NCBI GenBank assembly: GCA_037039925.1
Contig: JAXRKP010000353.1
Span: 176,001 to 240,000, forward strand
Source: Doris montereyensis
Lineage: Eukaryota > Mollusca > Gastropoda > Nudibranchia > Dorididae
DNA length: 64,000 nt
Direction: 5' to 3'
Of the stretch, positions 11,938 through 64,000 are shown piece by piece. The notes under the pieces are model-generated. The model was not told the origin of the DNA. It saw only the letters and a program-made list of their open reading frames with translations, and did no database searches. Position 1 is the first letter of the stretch. The number at the start of each line of letters is the position of its first letter. The translations under genes were made by a program, and so were the position numbers.

Positions 11938-12245
11938 AGTAAAGTAAAGTAAAAGTAAAGTAAAAGTAAAGTAAAAGTAAAGTAAAAGTAAAGTAAAAGA
12001 AAAGTAAAGAAAAGTAAAGTAAAAGTAAAGTAAAAGTAAAGTAAAAGTAAAGTAAAAGTAAAAGTAAAGTGTAAAAGTAAAGTGTAAGTAAAAGTAAAGT
12101 AAAAGTAAAGTAAAGTAAAGTAAAAGTAAAAGTAAAGTAAAGTGTAAAAGTAAAGTAAAAGTAAAGTAAAAGTAAAGTAAAAGTAAAGTAAAAGTAAAGT
12201 AAAATAAAAGTAAAATAAAAGTAAAGTAAAACTAAAAGTAAAGTA
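11938..12245. repeat. AGTAAA-type microsatellite, expanded SINE-A tail
   Basis: About 300 bp of agtaaagtaaa units. It abuts the 3' tail of the SINE-A copy at 12246, whose reverse complement ends in CTTTACTT. Other SINE-A copies here carry only one or two such units, so this looks like an expansion of the SINE tail. Confidence 0.85.
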
Positions 12246-12531
12246 AGTTCCTTTAAGGCAGGTACAACCTATAAAGCTCAAGCTTATCCTGGTTTCAATA
12301 GCGCAAAGTGGAACAGATGATTATAATCACCTCCTGAACAGGAAGGATGCTAGTCTGATGCAGGTTTTCACTCATAAGTTAGTGCTTATTCGCATTTGCA
12401 CCTGGGACCTCCTTTTTATGGTCCGTCTCTGATGTTAAATGTTTTTTGGCAAGGAATACAAAACCAGGATTTGAACCCAAGACCTCGTGATTCCCAGACC
12501 GGCAACCTAACCACTCGGCCACCAATGCCAC
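12246..12531 (-). mobile_element. SINE-A copy with an internal foreign segment
   Basis: Head (cctaaccactcggccaccaa) and tail agree with SINE-A. At about 12405-12436 the body contains 'cctttttatggtccgtctct', which belongs to SINE-B, in place of the usual 'gtcgagtgggggaaatg' section. Template switching or gene conversion between the two families is a possible cause. Confidence 0.7.
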
Positions 12532-12553
12532 ATTCGTTTGTTAAGAACTAGTT

Positions 12554-12559
<6 letters not shown>

Positions 12560-12592
<33 letters not shown>

Positions 12593-12594
12593 AT
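12560..12594. repeat. TA/GT microsatellite
   Basis: A short atatat run followed by about 13 GT dinucleotides. Confidence 0.8.
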
Positions 12595-12850
12595 AAGTAT
12601 AACCATTCGACACAAGCAATACAGAGATAATGAAAACATGACCCAAAGTGGTAAAATATGATGTGACTTTTTATTTCAAAAGGCTTTACAAATGCATTGA
12701 ATGAGCTGGTGAACAATATTAATTATTAATTATACTGTACAATACAGTTTTGGAAGTACACAAGTAAGTAAAGTATGACGAGTATGTACATTGACTGCCA
12801 CTGGCAACATTTGACCAAAAAAAACGAACATAATAATAAATGAATTCCCT

Positions 12851-56176
<43,326 letters not shown>

Positions 56177-56925
56177 TTTTCACAACAAATGAGATTTCCA
56201 GAAGTTGTAGTCGTAGCGCTAGATTTTTAGGCCTAGCGTAGAATAATATTCTAGATTTCACTCCTCTAGTAGTATCTAGATCTAGACTTTTAGATTAACT
56301 CTTCTCCTGGATATGACTGGCTCTCCGTTTGCTGTGTATCAATATTCCCTACTTTCACTTTGAAGAGAGGATTGTAAAGGACTCGATTATATTGTCTCTC
56401 AGTACTTCTATGAAGTCGAGTCTATCTTTCCATACTCAGGTTCTCTTGGCTCGTGTTGGAACCGCTGAAGACGGGTGAGAGGTGTGCGAGAGTGTGTGAG
56501 TTTCAAAACAAATCTAGTTTGGCCTGATCAGAGGAAGTAGACCTAGATCTAGATGTCTACAAAGAAAAGAAATAAAAGTCCAAAGCTAAATAAAAATAGA
56601 AGAAAAATGGCAGAAAGAGTAGATGGAGAAAAGGAAAGTGATCAAAGGGAGAAAAACGAAGATGAGGAAATAGGAACATGAAGAAGTAAAAGTTGGTTGA
56701 GAGGGTGATGAAGAGAGAAATACACATGTACACGCATGTACTGTGTGTGTGTAATACATGTATACTTTTGTTTTCAAGCAGATAGAAAGAAACGAACACA
56801 GACAGAACGGGACATGGAGAAACATGAAGAGAAAAAATAGAGAGATGAGGTAGGGGGAGAAGGGGAAATAGAGAAAGAAAGAGATGGAGAGAGGCACACA
56901 CAGACAGAGAGTGTGTGAGACGGGG

Positions 56926-56930
<5 letters not shown>
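56177..56930 (-). promoter_or_regulatory. PPIL2 5' region, promoter not defined
   Basis: Must contain the 5' UTR and promoter if there is no upstream untranslated exon. Several 'agatctag' motifs occur (for example 56275, 56545). No TATA box at a convincing distance and no CpG cluster was seen. Confidence 0.35.

Positions 56931-56935
<5 letters not shown>

Positions 56936-57001
<66 letters not shown>
56936..57001. repeat. GA microsatellite
   Basis: About 60 bp of pure GA. Confidence 0.95.
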
Positions 57002-57002
<1 letters not shown>

Positions 57003-57004
57003 AA

Positions 57005-57480
57005 TATTTTAAAACTGATATAATGATAATAATGCACATTTATATTGCGCCAACATATCATATATCTTGGCGCATTACAAAAAAGAAAAAAAATATAATA
57101 TTACTTATTCACTACACACACAATAACACAGAAAAATGCAAAAAAACGGGCTTAAAAATTACATTGTTAAATGATACTCTCTAACCAGAAACATAAAAAA
57201 CTTTTCTAAATCAATAGGCCTTCAAGCGCTTCTTGAAAACATCCATAGATGGCGCTAACTTCACGTCATTGGGGAAATCATTCCAAACACTGGGGCCGAA
57301 ATGTTGCGTTCACCAGCTTTTGAATGGCAGCGCGGTGTGTTGAGTTGAAGGGCGTTCTTCATCGGCCTTAGTGACCTGCATGGCTGATGACAAGAAAGCA
57401 AATCGCTGATATAAAATGCTGGTGCCACATCGTTTAGAGATTTATATACTATGGATGCCGCCTTATATACACACAAAGGG
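57005..57480 (-). mobile_element. LINE 3' end (CR1/L2-like C-terminus)
   Basis: The minus strand reads SIVYKSLNDVAPAFYISDLL and CRSLRPMKNALQLNTPR, then, after a frameshift, FGPSVWNDFPNDVKLAPSMD and VFKKRLKAY with a stop. This is the usual C-terminus of many animal non-LTR retrotransposons (xxAPxYISDLL, AFGxxxWNxLP). The 3' UTR ends in 'gcgcaatataaatgtgca' and an ATT-rich tail. Confidence 0.75.
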
Positions 57481-59042
57481 CTTGGAAATCAATGTGTGTG
57501 TGTGTGTAGGGGGGGGGGCAAGTTGTGAAGGCATAAATCATATCCTGAAAAACAAATTTTATTTTCAAATTTATGATTATACAGTGTAATAAAGTATGTG
57601 CGTCTTTTACATGCCGTCTTTTAAACCCGACTGAATTTAAGCCACACATTATTATTTCTCCTGTGTGTGTGTTTCGATGGACACATTTTATTACTACGTG
57701 TATGTCCTGGATCAACGCGCGACTTGACGGTATGTCAGCCAGTCAGCCACGTCAGCCACAATACATTGATCTTTGTCCCAATTGATTTACATTAATGTTT
57801 CTAGAAAGGCGAGGAAGAATATCCGCCGCGACCTTTTGATGTCAATGTCAAATACTTTGACCTCAAATTCTTTCTGGGTCTTCGGCCAGTCATGTAATTA
57901 CAGAAGCATCCGACCTGGTCGTAAGTCTGGCGATCCAATCATCTCGAACTTAAGGTGTCAGCACTGTGTAGATTACATCTGAAGGGAATATTTCCTACAC
58001 ACTTGACTTCAGTGATGAGTGGAATGAACCCCCCCCCCACCTCAAGACTCAAGACGAAGACCTGACCGACACCATGGGACCACCCATGTTATGTGCAAGC
58101 ATGTAGACAAAAGAATCCACGAGTCACAAGTTTAAACATTTGCAATACCATACTTTCTATGGCATGCTACTTCATTAATGAGAAATGCAGCAGGCACAGT
58201 ACTATTAGATATAATAATAGCTCTAGAGTTAGAGTAAGGAAGATGTATGTGGGGGGGGGTAGAGAGAACTGTCGGAAATTAAAGTTACCTTACCGCCACC
58301 GACAAGATGAGATGAAAGAACAGGTAATTGAACAGGTAAGTAAGAATAATGGAGCGGGGGAGAGAGTGTGAGAGAGGATAAGTATTAAGATAGAGACAGG
58401 GGAAAGAGAGAATGAATGTACGGTGTAAGGTAGGGATGGAGGTAATGAATGTAAAAGAACAACGAATAGAGTAGAAGGCCATAATGGGACTAAAATTATC
58501 CGTTAACTTACCTAGAATTTGAGAAAATAAGATTATGTCAGGCAAAATGTATGATGAAAATAATAAAGTTTATAATTTTAAACGACAAAATACTATGATT
58601 TTTAACAAATCAATTATGCAATAATACTTCAGTGTATACAAGAAATAAGCTAAGAGAAAAATCTTAAACAAGCATAAAAAGGATCAGTATGTAATGTTTA
58701 GATCAATCAACTTTTCATTTAATTTCGACTTAAGATCTTTATAAAAATTTCAATTCCAATTTCCATCCACGCTTTATTTCCAATTCTTTACCTGATAATA
58801 TTAACCATCCGCCATTTCTATGTTTTTTGTTCCTGAGAATGAAAATGATCTTGTGACTTTAAACTTTACACAGTGCTCTTAAATAAAATATAAAATTAAC
58901 TTATCGGTATCATTGATTATGCATTTATTTACTGTTCATGTCTTATAAGTTATCGTGTCTACCTTGTGCGACTTGACAGTAGAGATGGAGAATAAAATTA
59001 GGCTATAGAACATGTAGTTGTACTCTACGTTTGCAATATTGA
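57481..59042. other. intergenic, nothing recognised
   Basis: Upstream of PPIL2. GT and G runs occur at 57495-57518 and 58251-58258. No gene is supported. Confidence 0.5.
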
Positions 59043-59326
59043 AGTAAAGTTCCTCCAAGGCTCTTAATGTCCATAGAGCTGGACATTATCCCGGTTTCTA
59101 TAGCTTGAAGGGGAACAGGTGACAATGATCACCACCTAGCCAGGACGCTAATCTGACGCAGGTTTTTACTCCCAAGCTAGTAACTGTACCCATTTGCATC
59201 TGGATAGAGTGGGAAATGTGTGTTAAGCGTCTTTCGCAAGGAACGCAAGGGCAGACCTGGCTTTGATAGAATTCGTACTCGGGACCTCATGATCCCCAGT
59301 CCGGCAGCCTAACCACTAGGCCATCC
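59043..59326 (-). mobile_element. SINE-A, full length
   Basis: Tail complement (gtaaagttcctccaaggctc), body (gctaatctgacgcaggtttt), head complement (cctaaccactaggccatccg). Confidence 0.88.
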
Positions 59327-59369
59327 GTTTACAACATTAGTTATTTCAACATTCATGATCCTGGAGAAT

Positions 59370-59600
59370 ACGGTGGCCAGAGGCAGGTTGTCGGCCTCTC
59401 ACTCAACCCTGTGGGTTGAATTTTTTTCCCGATTTTGTTTCAAGTAAAAACTACCCTCTCCCCCTGGTCCAGATAGGGGGATCGACACCTAGTCCCATCG
59501 GATACGGGCGATAAAAATGAGGTTCCATGCGCAAATCACAACGCTTTGTACACGTTAAAGATCCCTTGGCTATTTACAGGGCAGTCCGTGGAAAAATATA
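59370..59600 (+). repeat. SINE-B copy
   Basis: Head (ccagaggcaggttgtcggcc), C-rich centre, body (cacacctagtcccatcgg-like at 59485-59500) and 'agatcccttggctatttaca'. Joined at its 3' end to LINE sequence. Confidence 0.78.
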
Positions 59601-60265
59601 CTTTCTTTCTTTCTTTATCAGTTCCCATTCTACCTTTCGGTGTTTTGGTTCAGATGTCCGAGGTGACCTTTCTCCAGGATGTCCTGTTCTGGCATTTTCT
59701 GTTTCCTTCCAAAAATGTTTAATTTCTATGCTGCAATGCTTCTTTTATATCTTCTTCCCACTTTCTCCGAGGTCTGCCTTTTGGTCTTTTACCTTGGGCT
59801 TTAGCACTGTATACTGATTTAGCTATTCTATTGTCATTCATTCTGTTTACATGCCAAAACCATCTCAATTGATTTGTTTCTATCTTAGTTTTTATGCCGT
59901 CTGCTTTGGTTTGATCTCTTATTGTTGAGTTTCTGATTTTGTCTCTTTTAGTTTTCCCTATTACTTTTTTCATTTCAGCTGCCTGTACTCTACTATATTC
60001 TTTACTGTCTAATGTCCATGTTTCGCTGCCATAAAGGAGAGTAGGACAATAAACTGTATTGTATACTGCCATTTTTGTTTTGTTGACAATTCTTGCTTAC
60101 CTACAAATGCCTTTCCTAGATGGTTATGTATTGCCCTTGCCTTTATCATCGGCAATAAATGAAAACATTGATATATTTACCGGTTTGAGCTTCCATATAC
60201 ATGTATCTACATTCTTTTTCTTCGTTTTTTGAGGATGCCTTTGCGATGAATCCATAAACATGATA
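59600..60265 (-). mobile_element. RTE-like LINE 3' fragment with internal deletion
   Basis: The minus strand encodes CPTLLYGSETWTLDSKEYSR, QLRWFWHVNRMNDNRIAKSV and RPRRKWEEDIKEAL, and upstream (60130-60265) the region just before and including the FADD motif (complement of 'cggcaataaatgaaaacatt'). Compared with the copy at 45.2-48.6 kb, the ~260 bp between FADD and 'aaggcaagtgcaatatataa' is missing. The 3' end includes one unit of the 43 bp array sequence (ctttatcagttcccattcta). Confidence 0.85.
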
Positions 60266-60295
60266 AACTTTTCTGTTTATTATAAATGAATGCCA

Positions 60296-63200
60296 GCGCC
60301 ACTACTAACGTTATGCCGTACACATGATGAGAACAACAAAAAACACCACTACTAACGTTATGCCGTACACATGATGAGAACAACAAAAAACACCACTACT
60401 AACGTTATGCCGTACACATGATGAGAACAACAAAAAACACCACTACTAACGTTATGCCTTACACATGATCAGAACAACAAAAAACACCACTACTAACGTT
60501 ATGCCTTACACATGATCAGAACAACAAAAAACACCACTACTAACGTTATGCCTTACACATGATCAGAACAACAAAAAACACCACTACTAACGTTATGCCT
60601 TACACATGATCAGAACAACATAAAACGCCACTACTAACGTTATGCCTTACACATGATGAGAACAACATAAAACTACCACTACTAACGTTAGGCGTCGTCT
60701 GATCAGAACAACATAAAACGCCACTACTAACGTTAGGCCTTACACATGATGAGAACAACAAAAAACACCACTACTAACGTTATGCCGTACGTCTGATCAG
60801 GACAACATAAAACGCCACTACTAACGTTATGCCTTACACATGATAACAACAAAAAACGCCACTACTAACGTTAGGCCGTACGTGTGTTCAGAACAACATA
60901 AAACGCCACTACTAACGTTATGCCTTACACATGATGAGAACAACATAAAACGCCACTACTAACGTTATGCCTTACACATGATGAGAACAACATAAAACGC
61001 CACTACTAACGTTATGCCGTCACGTCTGATCAGAACAACATAAAACACCTCTACTAACGTTATGCCGTACGTCTGATCAGAACAACATAAAACGCCACTA
61101 CTAACGTTATGCCTTACACATGATAACAACAACAAAAAACACCAATACTAACGTTATGCCGTACGTCTGATCAGAACAACATAAAACGCCACTACTAACG
61201 TTATGCCTTACACATGATAACAACAACAAAAAACGCCAATAACTAACGTTATGAACAACGTAAAACGCCACTACTAACGTCTGATCAGAACAACATAAAA
61301 CGCCACTACTAACGTTATGCCGTCACGTCTGATCAGAACAACATAAAACGCCACTACTAACGTTATGCCGTCACGTCTGATCAGAACAACATAAAACGCC
61401 ACTACTAACGTTATGCCGTACGTCTGATCAGAACAACATAAAACGTCACTACTAACGTTAGGCGCACGTCTGATCAGAACAACATAAAACGCCACTACTA
61501 ACGTTATGCCGTAGTCTGATCAGAACATCATAAAACGCCACAAGGCCGCACGTCTGATCAGAACAACATAAAACGCCACTACTAACGTTATACCGTCACG
61601 TCTGATCAGAACAACATAAAGCGCCACTACTAATGTTAGGCCACGTCTGATCAGAACAACATAAAACGCCACTACTAACGTTATGCCGTACGTCTGATCA
61701 GAACAACATAAACGCCACTACTAACGTTATGCCGTACGTGTGATCAGAACAACATAAAACGTCACTACTAACGTTATGCCATACGTATGATCAGAACAAC
61801 AAAAAACGCCACTACTAACATTATGCCTTTATGTGTGATCAGAACAACAAAAAAACGCCACTACTAACATTATGCCTTATGTGTGATCAGGACAACAAAA
61901 AACGCCAATGTCACTACTAACATTATGCCTTATGTGTGATCAAAACAACAAAAAATGCCACTACTAACATCATGCCTCATGTGTGATCAGAACAACAAAA
62001 AACGCCACTGCTAACATTATGCCTTATGTGTGATCAAAACAACAAAAAACGCCACTGTCACTACTAACGTTATGCCTTACGTGTGATCAAAACAACAAAA
62101 AACGCCACTACTAACATTATGCCTTATGTGTGATCAAAACAACAAAAAACGTCACTACTAACATTATGCCATACGTATGATCAGAACAACAAAAAATGCC
62201 ACTACTAACATTATGCCTTATGTGTGATCAGAACAACAAAAAACGCCACTACTAACATTATGCCTTACGTGTGATCAAAACAACAAAAAACGCCACTACT
62301 AACATTATGCCTTATATGTGATCAAAACAACAAAAAACGCCACTACTAACATTATGCCTTATGTGTGATCAAAACAACAAAAAACGCCATTACTAACATT
62401 ATGCCTTATGTGTGATCAGAACAACAAAAAACGTCAATGTCACTACTAACATTATGCCTTACGTGTGATCAAAACAACAAAAAACGCCACTACTAACATT
62501 ATGCCTTATGTGTGATCAAAACAACAAAAAACGCCAATGTCACTACTAACGTTATGCCTTACGTGTGATCAGAACAACAAAAAACGCCACTACTAACATT
62601 ATGTCTTACGTGTGATCAGAACAACAAAAAACGCCAATGTCACTACTAACATTATGCCTTACGTGTGATCAGAACAACAAAAAACGCCACTACTAACATT
62701 ATGCCTTATGTGTGATCAAAACAACAAAAAACGCCACTACTAACATTATGCCTTATGTGTGATCAAAACAACAAAAAACGCCATTACTAACATTATGCCT
62801 TATGTGTGATCAAAACAACAAAAAACGCCAATGCCACTACTAACATTATGCCTTACGTGTGATCAAAACAACAAAAAACGCCACTACTAACATTATGCCT
62901 TATGTGTGATCAGAACAACAAAAAACGCCACTACTAACATTATGCCTTACGTGTGATCAGAACAACAAAAAACGACACTACTAACGTTATGCCTTACGTG
63001 TGATCAGAACAACAAAAAACGCCACTACTAACATTATGCCTTACGTGTGATCAGAACAACAAAAAACGCCAATGTCACTACTAACATTATGCTTCACGTG
63101 TGATCAAAACAACAAAAAACGCCACTACTAACATTATGCCTTACGTGTGATCAAAACAACAAAAAACGCCACTACTAACATTATGCCTTATGTGTGATCA

Positions 63201-64000
63201 AAACAACAAAAAACGCCACTGTCACTACTAACGTTAACGTGTGATCAGAACAACAAAAAACGCCACTACTAACATTATGCCTTACGTGTGATCAGAACAA
63301 CAAAAAACGCCAATGTCACTACTAACATTATGCCTTACGTGTGATCAGAACAACAAAAAACGCCAATGTCACTACTAACATTATGCCTTACATGTGATCA
63401 AAAGAACAAAAAACGCCACTACTAACATTATGCCTTACGTGTGATCAGAACAACAAAAAACGCCACTACTAACATTATGCCTTACGTGTGATCAAAACAA
63501 CAAAAAACGCCACTACTAACATTATGTCTTACGTGTGATCAGAACAACAAAAAACGCCACTACTAACATTATGCCTTACGTGTGATCAGAACAACAAAAA
63601 ACGCCACTACTAACATTATGCTTTACGTGTGATCAGAACAACAAAAAATGCCAATGTCACTACTAACATTATGTCTTACGTGTGATCAGAACAACAAAAA
63701 ACGCCACTACTAACATTATGCCTTACGTGTGATCAGAACAACAAAAAACGCCAATGTCACTACTAACGTTATGCCATACGTGTAATCAGAACAACAAAAA
63801 ACACCAATGTCACTACTAACATTATGTCTTCGTGTGATCAGAACAACAAAAAACGCCAATGTCACTACTAACATTATGCCTTACGTGTGATCAAAACAAC
63901 AAAAAACGCCACTACTAACATTATGCCTTACGTGTGATCAGAACAACAAAAAACGCCACTACTAACATTATGCCTTACGTGTGATCAGAACAACAAAAAA
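60296..64000. repeat. 47 bp minisatellite, about 77 units, continues past the window
   Basis: Unit cgccactactaacattatgc, cttacgtgtgatcagaacaa, caaaaaa (47 bp) with a 53 bp form carrying an extra 'aatgtc'. Zones: 'acacatgatgag' units at the left edge, 'gtctgatcagaacaacataa' units at about 61.0-61.75 kb, and 'tgtgtgatcaaaacaac' to 'cgtgtgatcagaacaac' units to the right. Each unit carries a TGATCA palindrome or close variant. Confidence 0.96.

Noticed and set aside
60296..64000. CRISPR array
   Set aside because: Units are contiguous and near identical with no variable spacers, and the DNA is animal nuclear.

Overview
This window is animal nuclear DNA, most likely from a mollusc and probably a gastropod. 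That guess is an inference from spliced genes, abundant tRNA-headed SINEs, APE-type non-LTR retrotransposons and very heavy minisatellite content; no species-diagnostic sequence was identified. Nothing bacterial or viral is evident.

Two protein-coding genes can be reconstructed exon by exon. The larger is on the minus strand: a PPIL2 orthologue (U-box plus cyclophilin-like peptidyl-prolyl isomerase, spliceosome-associated) running from its ATG at 56176 to its stop at 12851, about 43 kb. Sixteen exons are clear or probable, one more is tentative (42811-42858), and one expected exon, encoding the linker before the cyclophilin domain, was not found. Nearly all introns have GT-AG ends with matching phases. 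Three exons each carry a one-base length error that breaks the frame, and no substitution-type stop was seen. The second gene lies on the plus strand entirely inside a 9.5 kb PPIL2 intron (23187-27937, four exons, 359 aa). Its N-terminus resembles the ZSWIM3/FAR1-like zinc-binding domain of MULE-derived proteins, followed by an acidic region and a charged C-terminal helix; no transposase or SWIM domain is present. A short coding-looking stretch on the minus strand at 155-505 is unassigned.

The rest is repeats. Interspersed families: SINE-A (tRNA-Leu/Ser-like head, tail rich in CTTTA), SINE-B (head with TAGTCCAGAGGCAAGGTGTC), SINE-C (two long copies, one nested copy), a short element D, a TA-flanked mariner-type MITE, a ~300 bp TIR element, a decayed RTE-like LINE at 45.2-48.6 kb with a second fragment at 59.6-60.3 kb, and a LINE 3' end at 57.0-57.5 kb. 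Tandem arrays fill roughly a quarter of the window: 8.2-11.1 (30/33 bp), 14.2-15.1 (28 bp), 15.8-16.1 (29 bp), 16.8-19.9 (43 bp), 20.3-20.7 (~45 bp), 33.2-35.3 (26 bp), 41.2-41.9 (GA), 49.3-49.9 (53 bp), 50.5-51.1 (40 bp) and 60.3-64.0 (47 bp, running off the window), plus several microsatellites.

The most interesting pattern is that at least five arrays can be traced, by reading, to the end of an interspersed element: the 43 bp array to the LINE 3' end, the 26 bp array to the mariner MITE terminal repeat, the 30/33 bp array to element D, the 53 bp array to the SINE-B head, and the AGTAAA array to the SINE-A tail. The long open frames in these arrays are by-products of repeat period and composition, not genes.
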